From Solirubrobacter sp963837485 (lineage in GTDB: Bacteria > Actinomycetota > Thermoleophilia > Solirubrobacterales > Solirubrobacteraceae): 64,000 bases of DNA. Shown here piece by piece: positions 27,435 through 36,047 of the stretch. Below the pieces are notes generated by a model, which saw nothing but the letters and a program-made list of their open reading frames with translations, ran no database searches and was not told the origin of the DNA. The position numbers and the translations under genes are program-made. The stretch covers positions 1-64,000 of the forward strand of contig CAWINP010000016.1 in assembly GCA_963837485.1 (NCBI GenBank), read 5' to 3'. Each line of letters begins with the position of its first letter. Position 1 is the stretch's first letter.

Positions 27435-28435
27435 TAGCCCCGAGCCGCTTCGGCCACCGCGCGATCGTCGCTCGCGGAGGCGCGTCCCGCGCGCACCCAC
27501 GCGTAGCGGAAGGCCAAGCCGGCGGCGAGGTGGGCGACCGACGCGACGGGGGCGAGCGCCGGCCGCCGCGTCGCCTGGAGCGCGAGCCCCGCGCGGACCC
27601 CCCACTTGGCGCCCCTCATCAGCTTCGACCGGTGCAGCGGCGCACCGACGTCGCCGAGGCGGCGGTCGTTGGCGATCGAGAGCAGCAGCTCGGCGGCCAT
27701 CGCGGCGGCCTGGACGCGGTTGAGCGCGATCCGCGTCGTTTCCTTCGACTCGCCCGCGGCGGCGAGCGCCAGCCGGCACGCCGCGGCCCCGGTCGCCGTC
27801 GCGGTGCTGACGAAGATCGGGCCGAGGTACAGGCGCGAGCGCGACCACACGGGCACCGCGGTCGACGCGAGCAGGACGCCGGTGTAGGAGCCGAGATAGC
27901 CGGCCACGAGCACATTCGCCGCGCCGATCGAGCGCGCCAGCCGCGCGCGTCCGAGCAGATCGGCGCCGACGGCGGCGCCGGCGAGGTTGCCGAACACCGT
28001 CAGCGCCCACACGCCCATCGACATCGGGGAGCGCGGCTTGGCGATCCGCAGCATGTACAGGAACCGCTCCGGCCGCCCGAGGTCGAGCACGAGCAGCGGC
28101 GGCGAGGGGACCAGCGCGGCCAGCGCGACCTTGCGCGAGAGCGCGGCGGCGCGGTGGTCGCCGGCCGCGTCGCAGGCGAACGCGACGAACGCGGACCCGG
28201 ACGCGATCCCGCCGAGCCAGAAGTACAGCGGCACCTCCCACGACCACACCGGCGGCTTCATCATCCCGTGGGCCACGCCGTCGAGCGGCGGCATCTCCCC
28301 GGTCGCCCGCGCCGTCCCGGCGTACGCCGTGTCGTCGCCGTACAGGTACGACCACGCGGGGTCGTCCGGGAACGCGACCCGCTCGCCCTTGACGCCGAAG
28401 TCCGGCGAGGCGTTCGAGCCGACGGCCGGCGTCAT
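27434..28435 (-). CDS. NrfD/PsrC-type membrane subunit of formate dehydrogenase
   Basis: The 333-residue product begins at MTPAVGSNASPDFG. After about 65 soluble residues it has eight or nine transmembrane segments (WEVPLYFWLGGIASGSAFVA, LGRPERFLYMLRIAKPRSPM). GLDLGRP-like LDLGRPERF and KPRSPMSMG are hallmarks of NrfD/PsrC quinone-interacting subunits. These bind no heme and exchange electrons with menaquinone through a partner FeS protein, which here is the upstream gene. It is the last gene of the second formate dehydrogenase cluster. Two strong hairpins precede it. Its stop lies in the MITE-like repeat. Confidence 0.85.
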   Translation of the reverse strand: MTPAVGSNASPDFGVKGERVAFPDDPAWSYLYGDDTAYAGTARATGEMPPLDGVAHGMMKPPVWSWEVPLYFWLGGIASGSAFVAFACDAAGDHRAAALSRKVALAALVPSPPLLVLDLGRPERFLYMLRIAKPRSPMSMGVWALTVFGNLAGAAVGADLLGRARLARSIGAANVLVAGYLGSYTGVLLASTAVPVWSRSRLYLGPIFVSTATATGAAACRLALAAAGESKETTRIALNRVQAAAMAAELLLSIANDRRLGDVGAPLHRSKLMRGAKWGVRAGLALQATRRPALAPVASVAHLAAGLAFRYAWVRAGRASASDDRAVAEAARG

Positions 28436-28468
28436 GTCGCGCTCCTTGGCCCTCGCGTCACCTTGGCC

Positions 28469-28531
28469 GGGCGAATCGCCCCTTGGGCGATTCGCCCAGC
28501 GAAACGAGCCCGCAGGGCGAGGCTTCGCCCT
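28469..28531. promoter_or_regulatory. two consecutive hairpins between FeS subunit and NrfD genes
   Basis: GGGCGAATCGCCC (28469-28481) and GGGCGATTCGCCC (28485-28497) form a perfect 13-bp stem with a 3-base loop. AGGGCGA (28514-28520) and TCGCCCT (28525-28531) form a second stem that reaches the stop of the FeS gene. Neither is followed by a T-run on the minus strand. They could act as an mRNA processing or stability element, or as a partial terminator that lowers expression of the membrane subunit. Confidence 0.6.
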
Positions 28532-29301
28532 CATCGGTTCGCCTGTAGGAACGCCGCCGCCACTCCCGCCGCCGCCAGCAGCCCGGCGCCGACCGCGGCC
28601 AGCGTCGCGGGCACGACGTTGCGCTGCGCCGGCGACTCGGCCGTGGCCGGGAGGCCGTAGCGCTCCGGCGGCTCGGTCAGCAGGAAGAACGCGCCGAGCC
28701 CGCCGGCAAGGTCGCGGTACAGGTACGCGTCCCCGACGCCTCGCTCGTGCAGCGTCGCGACCCGGCGCTCGGCGACGTCGACCAGGTCCTCGTAGTCGCC
28801 GAACTGGATCGAGTCGGTCGGGCACGCCTTCGCGCAGGCGGGCTCCAGGCCGTCCTCGAGCCGGTCGTAGCAGAGCGTGCACTTGGCGGCGCGGCCGTCG
28901 TCGTGGTCGCGCTCGATCACGCCGAACGGGCACGACGCGATGCAGTAGCCGCAGCCGTTGCAGATGTCGGGCTGGAGCACGACGGTCCCGAACTCCGACC
29001 GGATCAGGGCGCCGGTCGGGCACGCGTCGAGGCATCCAGCGTGTCCGCAGTGCTTGCACACGTCCGACATGAACACCCAGCGGTCGTCGACCTCGGCGAA
29101 GCGGACGTGGCGCCACGTGTTGGCCCCGAGCTCGCCGGTGTTGTCGTACGAGCGGCCCGCCAGCAGCTCGCCGCCATCGGACGGGAGGTCGTTCCACTGC
29201 TTGCACGCCACCTCGCAGGCCTTGCAGCCGATGCAGACGGTCGTGTCGGTGAAGAACCCCTTCCGGCGCGCCCCGGGCTTGACGATCGAGAGCTCATTCA
29301 T
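28531..29301 (-). CDS. formate dehydrogenase beta subunit, four [4Fe-4S] ferredoxin protein with C-terminal membrane helix
   Basis: The 256-residue product (start MNELSIVKPGARRKG) contains four cysteine clusters: CIGCKACEVACKQW, CKHCGHAGCLDACP, CNGCGYCIASCPFG and CTLCYDRLEDGLEPACAKAC. This is the FdnH/FdoH pattern. A single C-terminal helix (VPATLAAVGAGLLAAAGVAA) anchors it to the membrane next to NrfD. Its start overlaps the alpha-subunit stop by 8 bases, a strong sign of coupled translation. It carries electrons from the selenocysteine/molybdenum subunit to the quinone module. Confidence 0.92.
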   Translation of the reverse strand: MNELSIVKPGARRKGFFTDTTVCIGCKACEVACKQWNDLPSDGGELLAGRSYDNTGELGANTWRHVRFAEVDDRWVFMSDVCKHCGHAGCLDACPTGALIRSEFGTVVLQPDICNGCGYCIASCPFGVIERDHDDGRAAKCTLCYDRLEDGLEPACAKACPTDSIQFGDYEDLVDVAERRVATLHERGVGDAYLYRDLAGGLGAFFLLTEPPERYGLPATAESPAQRNVVPATLAAVGAGLLAAAGVAAAFLQANR

Positions 29302-32300
29302 GGTCGTGCGTCTCCGCCGGGTGATCGTGATTCGGCGGCGCGTGCCGCTCGCGGGGGACGTGCGCGAGCTTCGACGTTCCGCTGGAGGAGCGGCCGGCAC
29401 GCACGTCGCACACGAAGGCCTTGCCTTCGTGGATCGAGACGTTCGGGTCGCCGGAGAGGCCGATCAGGTCGTTGACCGCGTCGCCGGGATCGGGCGACCC
29501 GAACCCCCAGTGCCACGGCAGCGCGATCTGGTGCACGGCCGCACGCTCGATTCTCAGGGGCTTGATCCTTGCGGTGATCCGGGCGCGAACGGCGATCTCG
29601 GCGCGCGGCGAGACGATCGTCATCCAGCCGCCGTCCTCGATCCCCCGCTCGGCCGCGAGCTGGGGCGAGAGCTCGCAGAACGGCGCCGGCTGCAGCTCGT
29701 CCAGCCACGGCAGGCGGCGCGACATGCCGCCCGCCGTGTGGTGCTCGGTCAGCCGGAACGTCGTCGCGACGATCGGGTAGCGAGGGTCGCCCGGCTCGGC
29801 GCGCGGGTTGTCGGCTCGCGTCCAGCGCAGCGCCGCCGGGTTCGACCGGACCTCCGGGTAGAGCGCGTTCTCCAGCGGCGACTCGAGCGGCTCATAGTGC
29901 GCCGGCAACGGACCGTCGAGCAACCCGGCGGGCGCGTACAGCCACGCACGGCCGTCGGCCATCATGATGAACGGGTCGTCACCGGAGATCGCGTCCATGC
30001 CCTCGGCGCCGTGCGGGGCGCGGTAGCCCGGCGGCTTGTCGGCCGGGAAGTCCGGGACGTCGTAGCCGGTCCACCGCTCCCCGTCCCACCAGACGTACTT
30101 CTTGCGCTCCGACCAGGGGCGGCCCTCCGGGTCGGCGGACGCGCGGTTGTAGAGCAGCCGCCGGTTGGCCGGCCACGCCCACGCCCAGTTCGGCGAGACC
30201 CAGCCGCCCTCGGCCGAGAGGTCGCCGGGGTCGCGCCGGCGGGCCTGATTGGCGCCGCCCGCATAGACGCCCGAGTAGATCCAGCAGCCGCACGCGGTCG
30301 TGCCGTCGTCGGCGAGCCGATCGAAGCCGTCGACCGCCTCACCGGTCGCGACCACGTAGCCGTTGACCTCGCGCAGCACGTCCTCGGCGCTGGGATCGGC
30401 GGTCGGGCCGGTCTCGCGGTAGTCCCAGAGGCAGTTGACGATCGGCCAGTCGCGGCCGGCGGTCGAGCCCGCATAGTGGGCCTGCACGCGCTTGAAGAGG
30501 TGATGCATGAACCACAGATCGCTGCGCGCGTCACCCGGCGGCTCCAGCGCCTTGTCGCGCCATTGCACGAGCCGCTGGGTGTTCGTGAACGAGCCCTCCT
30601 TCTCGACGTGGCTCGCCGCCGGCATCAGGAACACCTCGGTCGCGATGTCCTCGCTGCGCAGCTCGCCGGAGCGGACCTCGGGCGAATCGCGCCAGAACGT
30701 CGCCGACTCGATCTCGGCCAGGTCGCGCACCACGACCCAGCGCATGCTCGCGAGCGCGCGCCGCATCAGTCCCGCGTGCTGGGAGCCGACCGCGGGGTTC
30801 TGGCCGATCAGGAAGATGCCGTCGAGGCCGCCGTCGAGCGCGCGCAGCATGGTCGCGAAGTGCGAGTGGTTGCCCGTGATCTTCGGCAGGTGCTGGAAGC
30901 CGTAGCCGTTCTTCGCGCTCGCCGCGTCGCCGAACCACGCCTTCAGCAGCGAGACGGCGTACTTCGGGAAGTTCGCCCACCAGCCGCGCCGCGCACCGCT
31001 CGTCGAGACGTACTCCTCGAGCGTGAAGTGCCGCTGGCGCGCGTGCGGCATCGGCAGGTAGCCGGGCAGCAGGTCGTAGAGCGTGGGGATGTCGGTCGAG
31101 CCCTGGATCGTCGCGTGCCCGCGCAGCGCCATGATCCCGCCCCCCGGGCGGCCGATGTTGCCGAGCAGGAGTTGGAGGATCGAGCCGGCGCGGATCATCT
31201 GCACGCCGGCGCTGTGCTGCGTCCACCCGACCGCGTAGCAGAGCGCGGTCGTCCGGTCGCGGCCGGAGTTGGCGATCAGCGTCTCGGCGACCTCGTGGAA
31301 CTGCTCGGGCGAGATCCCGCAGATGCGCTCGACCATCTCCGGCGTGTAGCGCGAGAAGTGCCGCTTGAGGATGCTCAGCACGCAGCGGGGGTGCTGGAGC
31401 GTCGGATCCGAGCGGACCTCGCCGGTCATCATCCCCACGCCCGTGTGGCGATCGAACGACTGCGCGGTGTGCTCGCGCTGCCCGGCCGACGCCGCGACCT
31501 CGCCGCCCTCGTAGATCCACGTCGACGGGTCGTATGTGTGATCGGCCGGATCGAATCCGCTGAAGTAGCCCCCGAGGTCCTCGGTGTCGCGGAAGTCCTC
31601 GTTGACGATCGTCGCCGCGTTCGTGTAGTTGAGCACGTACTCCTTGAAGTAGCTCTCGGTCTCCAGCACGTGCCGGATGAGGCCGCCGAGGAACGCGATG
31701 TCGCTGCCCGCGCGGAGCGCCACGTGGAGGTCGGCCATCGCGCTCGTGCGGCTGAAGCGCGGGTCGACGTGGATGATCTTCGCGCCGCGCTCGCGCGCCT
31801 TCATCACCCAGCGGAAGCCGACGGGGTGCGCCTCGGCCATCGACGAGCCCTGGATCCAGACGCAGTCGGCGTGCTGGAGGTCCTGCAGTTCAGAGGTGGC
31901 GCCACCGCGACCGAACGAGGTCCCCAGACCGGGGACCGTGGAGGAGTGTCATATGCGGGCCTGGTTCTCGATCTGCACGGCGCCCATCGCGGTGAACGCC
32001 TTCTTGATCAGGTAGTTCTCCTCGTTGTCGAGCGTCGCGCCGCCGAGGTGCGCGAAGCCGAGCGTGCGGTCGACGCGGTGCCCGTCGTCGTCGACCTCCT
32101 GCCAGCCGCGCTCGCGCGCCGCGATCACGCGCTCGGCGATCATGTCCATCGCCGTCTCGAGCTCGATCTCCTGCCACGCGGTCGCGCCCGGGCGCCCGGT
32201 GCTTGACCTTCTGCAGCCGGCCCGGCTGCTGGACGAGCTGGCGCGACGCGGAGCCCTTCGGGCACAGCGTGCCCTGGTTGATCGGCGAGCGCGGATTGCC

Positions 32301-32507
32301 CTCGATCGAGACCAGCTCGCCGCCGCTCGTGTAGACGACCTGGCCGCAGCCGACCGCGCAGTACGGGCACACGCTCTCGGTCGCCTTCAGGCCCGCCGTG
32401 CGGGCGCCTGCGCGACTGGTCTTCTTCGTCACCGCGTGCGGGCCCATGCCCCAGTCGGCCGCTCGGCCGACCACGGGCAGCTTGCGGACCTTCTGCCAGG
32501 AGTTCAA
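29294..32507 (-). CDS. selenocysteine formate dehydrogenase alpha subunit, UGA at 31951-31949 read as Sec; one apparent frameshift near 32190
   Basis: Read continuously, this is a molybdopterin formate dehydrogenase of about 1070 residues (FdnG-like length). It starts at TTG 32507, overlapping the fdhD stop (TTGA). The N-terminal [4Fe-4S] site is C47, C50, C54, C82 (SVCPYCAVGCGQ ... LCPKGSA). The active-site block IENQARI-UGA-HSSTVPGLGTSFGR puts the stop codon exactly at the catalytic selenocysteine (residue 186). A SECIS hairpin follows. The second part (SSMAEAHPVGFRWVMKARER to NHDHPAETHDHE) has all later family blocks. Between KVKHRAPG and ATAWQEIELETAMDM one extra base (about 32185-32195) shifts the frame; this is an assembly error or an inactivating mutation. 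No Tat signal is visible, so the enzyme should face the cytoplasm, next to an NrfD-type subunit. Confidence 0.9.
31919..31951 (-). promoter_or_regulatory. bacterial SECIS element and Sec UGA codon
   Basis: Counting from the U of UGA as 1, nucleotides 15-21 (GGUCCCC) pair perfectly with 27-33 (GGGGACC), and the apical loop 22-26 is GGUCU. The known SelB-binding loop of E. coli fdhF is also GGUCU at the same distance. The hairpin lies inside the coding sequence, as bacterial SECIS elements do. This strongly supports selenocysteine insertion. Confidence 0.9.
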
Positions 32508-33253
32508 CGCGCACGCTCCACGTGCGTGTATACGTTCACCTGCGGCGCCCGCGCGAAACCCGCGAGCGTGATCCCCTTGTCATCGGCGAGACGGACGGCG
32601 AGCGAGCTCGGCGCCCCGACGCCCACGAGAATCGGCGCGCCGGCCATCGCGGCCTTCTGGACGAGCTCGAACGAGAGCCGGCCCGAGACGCAGAGGATGT
32701 GCCCGTGCAGCGGTGTGACGGAGTGTCGCAACGCCCACCCGATCACCTTGTCCATCGCGTTGTGGCGTCCCACGTCCTCGCGCACCTCGACAAGCTCGCC
32801 GTCCGGCGTGAACAGGCCGGTGGCGTGCAGGCCTCCGGTCCGCTCGAAGGTTGGCTGCCGCAGCCGGGCGGGAAGCGCGGCGAGCAGCTCGCGCGGCACG
32901 AACGGGCCGGGCGGGATCGGCGCGGAGACGACCTCTTCGAGCGCCCCCTTCCCGCACACGCCGCAGCTCGACGTCGTGTAGAAGCTGCGGGCGCTCGGGT
33001 CCTTCAGCAGCGGGCCGGCGACCTCGACGGTGTTGGCCTCGAGCGTGACGCTCGCGTCGCGCGGCCCGTCGATCAGCCCCTCGCCGAACAGGAAGCCGAG
33101 CGCGAGCTCCTCGTCGGCGCCCGGCGTGCGCATCGTGATCGCGAGCGGCCGGCCGTCGACGCGGATCTCCAGCGGCTCCTCGACCGCGACCTCGTCGTCG
33201 AGGCCGGGGGCGCGCACCGTCGCATACGCCCCGTGCACCTCGACGCGGGTCAT
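32504..33253 (-). CDS. fdhD: FdhD, sulfurtransferase for formate dehydrogenase maturation
   Basis: The 249-residue product contains the family signature TTSSCGVCGKGAL (the Cys pair that carries sulfur from IscS to the molybdenum cofactor), preceded by LALGFLFGEGLI, and DVGRHNAMDKVIGWAL, HGHILCVSGRLSFELVQKAA and GVGAPSSLAVRLAD later. FdhD is needed for active formate dehydrogenases because it sulfurates the bis-MGD cofactor. Its stop overlaps the start of the selenocysteine alpha gene, so the two are coupled. Length is normal for the family (about 260). Confidence 0.95.
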   Translation of the reverse strand: MTRVEVHGAYATVRAPGLDDEVAVEEPLEIRVDGRPLAITMRTPGADEELALGFLFGEGLIDGPRDASVTLEANTVEVAGPLLKDPSARSFYTTSSCGVCGKGALEEVVSAPIPPGPFVPRELLAALPARLRQPTFERTGGLHATGLFTPDGELVEVREDVGRHNAMDKVIGWALRHSVTPLHGHILCVSGRLSFELVQKAAMAGAPILVGVGAPSSLAVRLADDKGITLAGFARAPQVNVYTHVERAR

Positions 33254-33364
33254 GCCGCCGGCGCCCCGTCCGCGCGAAGCGCGCGGACGCCGCCCGCGTG
33301 CGAATTGCCGAGGACCTCGAGCACGTGGGTCGATCCTAGGCGGTCGCGGTGCGGACCCGCCGGC

Positions 33365-34564
33365 TCAGCTCCAGCGCCGGAACGGCGCGGCGCGCGACTG
33401 CGCCGTGACGATCCAGAACAGCACCGCCTCGCTCTGGCCGAGGTTGCGCCAGCCCTCGACGCGCTCGCTGTCGGCGACGAGCACCTCGCCGTGGCGCACC
33501 GCCGGCGTCTGGCCCGCGACCTGGATCTGCACGAGCCCGCTGGCCACGGCGACGATCCCCGTGCCCGGCTGCCGGTCCGCCGGCGCTGCCGCCTCGCGCG
33601 CCCCGAGGTGGACCAGGTCCACCCGCAGGTCCGCGCCGGCGCCGCCGAGCAGCGTGATCGTCCGCTCGAACCCGCGCTCGGGATCGTCCGTGCGACGGCC
33701 GATCCGGTAGGCGCCGGGATCCTCGCCGCGCAGCAGATCGTCGATCGTGACGCCGAGCGCCGCGCTGAGCCGGACCAGCGTCGTGAGCGAGAGCCCTCGC
33801 TCGGCTCGCTCGACCTGCGAGATCGCGCTCGCCGTGACGCCGGCGAGGTCGCCCAGCTCGTGCTGGCTGAGCTTGCGCGCCCGGCGCACCTCGCGCAGCG
33901 AGGCGGCGACGCGACCGACGATCTCGGGCGGCGAGAGCACCGGGCGTCCCGCCTCCTCGCGCCAGTGCAGCACGGTGCCCCTCACGGCATCGTCGCGACC
34001 CTCCGCCTTGGCTACGCGCACGCTGCGCTCGTCGACGCGCAGGACGCACTGGGTCACCGCCTGGACGGTGTCCTGCACCGGCTCCGGAGTGTCGCGCGCG
34101 CTCATGGTCCAGTAGGCGATTGCGCCGACCTCGAGCAGCAGCGGGCAGCAGCGGGCGAAGAACTCGCGCGTCGCGGTCGGGCCCCAGGACCGGACCATGC
34201 TGTCCAGCGACTCGAAAAGCAGCAGGCGACGGCCGCGCGGATGGCACAGGCGATAGATCTCGCGCAGCAGGTCGGCCGGCTGCGAAAGGTCGCCGCCGGG
34301 CGCGGCGTCGATGATCGCCAACCCGGGGATGCGATACGAGTTGACCGCGTTGCCGAGCGACACGACGGCCTTGGTCTGGAACACGTCGTCGAGCCCGGCG
34401 ATCGCGCGGTAGAACGGCTCGACCGGTGCGCCGTCGAGCTGCCACACGACGTTGTCGCCCCAGAACAGCCCGCCGAGCACGGCGTCGAGCGCGTCGAGGC
34501 CGGTGCTCACCCGCGGCTCGGATGCATCGTAGTGAAGCACTGCTGTCGATTCGCAGCATGTCAC
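33365..34564 (-). CDS. KaiC/RecA-like domain fused to XRE helix-turn-helix and cupin: unusual transcriptional regulator
   Basis: The 399-residue product has three parts. Residues about 15-210 begin VSTGLDALDAVLGGLFWGDN, the opening of KaiC/RadA-like domains, but the Walker A loop is degenerate (WQLDGAPVEPFY). A Walker-B-like strand (RLLLFESLDSM) is recognisable. Residues about 223-285 are an XRE helix-turn-helix (LREVRRARKLSQHELGDLAG, TASAISQVERAERGLSLTTL). Residues 295-395 are a cupin sensor (VRHGEVLVADSERVEGWRNL). The start is GTG with no good ribosome binding site. It lies upstream of fdhD (gap 111 bp) and divergent from the urea-channel/formamidase operon, so both could be targets. Confidence 0.75.
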   Translation of the reverse strand: MTCCESTAVLHYDASEPRVSTGLDALDAVLGGLFWGDNVVWQLDGAPVEPFYRAIAGLDDVFQTKAVVSLGNAVNSYRIPGLAIIDAAPGGDLSQPADLLREIYRLCHPRGRRLLLFESLDSMVRSWGPTATREFFARCCPLLLEVGAIAYWTMSARDTPEPVQDTVQAVTQCVLRVDERSVRVAKAEGRDDAVRGTVLHWREEAGRPVLSPPEIVGRVAASLREVRRARKLSQHELGDLAGVTASAISQVERAERGLSLTTLVRLSAALGVTIDDLLRGEDPGAYRIGRRTDDPERGFERTITLLGGAGADLRVDLVHLGAREAAAPADRQPGTGIVAVASGLVQIQVAGQTPAVRHGEVLVADSERVEGWRNLGQSEAVLFWIVTAQSRAAPFRRWS

Positions 34565-34926
34565 AAACCGTCTCGCCGCGGACGGATTGTCAGGCGTGCT
34601 CGGAAGCCTCGCTGTCGAGTGAGGCTATGGCCGCGCGCAGCCGCGCCGAGCGCGACAGCGCTGCTTTCGCATCCTTGACACTCCCGCGGGCGGCTCCATT
34701 CAATAGCCCTGCTGCTGAGTACGCCGTCCCGGCTCACCGTTGTTACACACACGGTCCGGTTCGTCATGTCGCGGCGTCCCGGCAGGTCCAGAGCTTAGTC
34801 ATTCACCGCTGGAGGATCCCTCTACATGGGAAGGGAGGCCTGCGTGCCCGCCCGTCACGAATCGGTGCCGGTCTCACCGATAGTCAAAGTAGGTGCGTAT
34901 CGGTGAGTAGCTCGATAACCGGCACC
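34565..34926. promoter_or_regulatory. divergent promoter region with perfect inverted repeat 34873-34882 / 34898-34907
   Basis: This 360-base region separates the KaiC/XRE/cupin gene from the urea-channel gene. CTCACCGATA and TATCGGTGAG form a perfect 10-base inverted repeat with a 15-base spacer, starting 54 bases before the channel ATG; a preceding ATCGGTG (34861) repeats half of it. TTGACA occurs near 34675 followed by CATTCAAT 14 bases later. The repeat is a candidate operator for the adjacent XRE regulator. No gene is supported. Confidence 0.5.
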
Positions 34927-36012
34927 ATGCCGGATTGGTCCACCCGCGCGGACTCCAATCCGCTGCTCGCGTTCGTGGACTCCTGCCTGCGCGGCGTGGG
35001 GCAGGTCTGCTTCATGAACAACCCCATCACCGGTCTGGCGATCCTCGTCGCCATGTTCGTCGCCAAGGGCTGGCTCGGCTTCGCGGGTGCGCTCGGGCTC
35101 GTCGTCTCGACGCTCGCCGCAGTGGTGATCGGCATGGACCGGGGCGCGATCCGGGCCGGGCTCTTCGGCTTCAACGGCGTGCTGGTCGGCGCCGGGCTCT
35201 CGCTGTTCCTGGCGCCGGACTGGGACGCGCTGGTCATCGTCTGGATCGTCGTGGCGGCGTTCTTCTCGACGATCCTGCACGCGGCGCTCGCCGCCATCTT
35301 CATCGGCGGCTGGAAGGTGCCCCCGTTCACACTGGGGTTCAACTTCATCACGCTGATCTTCCTCATCGGCGCGCTCAACTTCGCCAACGGCCGGGTCGGC
35401 GGGCTGATCGCGCCGGCCGATGCCCAGGTCACGGGCGGGAAGGTGAGCAACACGCTGCGCTCCGCCGCCGACGCCGCGACGGCCAACAACGTCGAGGGCG
35501 TGCTGAACGCGGTCTTCCGCGGCATCGGCCAGTTGTTCTTCGCCAACAGCGTCGCCGCCGGGATCATCATGGTCGTCGGCCTCGCGGTCTGCTCGCGGAT
35601 CGCGGCGATCTTCGCGTTGCTGGGCTCGGCGACCGGCATGCTCACCGGACTCGCGCTCGGGGCGAGCGGCGTCTCGATCTACAACGGCCTGTGGGGCTTC
35701 AACTCGTTCGACGCCGCGCTGGCCGTCGGCGGCGTGTTCTTCGTGCTCACCTGGAGGTCGGGCCTGCTCGCGATCGCGTGCGCCGTGCTGGCGGCGATGC
35801 TGTTCGGCGCGATCGCCTCTCTGTTCACACCGTGGGGGCTTCCAGCCCTGACGCTGCCGTTCTGCTTCGCGACCTTGGCGTTCGTCCTGCTCAAGGACGT
35901 GCCGACGCTGCAACCCGTCGCGATCGAGGACTTGACCACGCCGGAAGAGCACCTCGCGCGGTCGCGTGCCGCGAGCCCTGACGACGCCGGCCGCGCCGCG
36001 GTGCCGGCGTAA
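34927..36012 (+). CDS. urea transporter/channel (UT family)
   Basis: The product of about 361 residues (ATG 34927; an in-frame GTG at 34903 is possible) has about ten membrane segments in two homologous halves. The halves begin LRGVGQVCFMNNPITGLAIL and FRGIGQLFFANSVAAGIIMV, the internal repeat of UT-type urea channels. FNGVLVGAGLSLFLAP, KVPPFTLGFNFITLIF and GLPALTLPF match the family's loop and pore motifs. It would pass urea or similar amides down a gradient. Formamidase follows 35 bp downstream, which suggests that a short-chain amide rather than urea alone may be the substrate. Confidence 0.85.
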   Translation: MPDWSTRADSNPLLAFVDSCLRGVGQVCFMNNPITGLAILVAMFVAKGWLGFAGALGLVVSTLAAVVIGMDRGAIRAGLFGFNGVLVGAGLSLFLAPDWDALVIVWIVVAAFFSTILHAALAAIFIGGWKVPPFTLGFNFITLIFLIGALNFANGRVGGLIAPADAQVTGGKVSNTLRSAADAATANNVEGVLNAVFRGIGQLFFANSVAAGIIMVVGLAVCSRIAAIFALLGSATGMLTGLALGASGVSIYNGLWGFNSFDAALAVGGVFFVLTWRSGLLAIACAVLAAMLFGAIASLFTPWGLPALTLPFCFATLAFVLLKDVPTLQPVAIEDLTTPEEHLARSRAASPDDAGRAAVPA

Positions 36013-36047
36013 CAGTGCACATTCCCAACAAGTGAAGGAGCCGGCCC

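Noticed and set aside
29294..31840. An 848-residue frame that could be annotated as a complete formate dehydrogenase.
   Set aside because: It starts in the middle of the family alignment (SSMAEAHPVGFRW), lacks the [4Fe-4S] N-terminus and lies just downstream of the Sec codon, so it is the C-terminal part of the same gene.
31890..32507. A 205-residue frame after fdhD that seems a short independent protein.
   Set aside because: After KVKHRAPG it becomes Arg-rich nonsense, while the neighbouring frame continues the formate dehydrogenase. It is the N-terminus of the selenoprotein followed by an out-of-frame tail.
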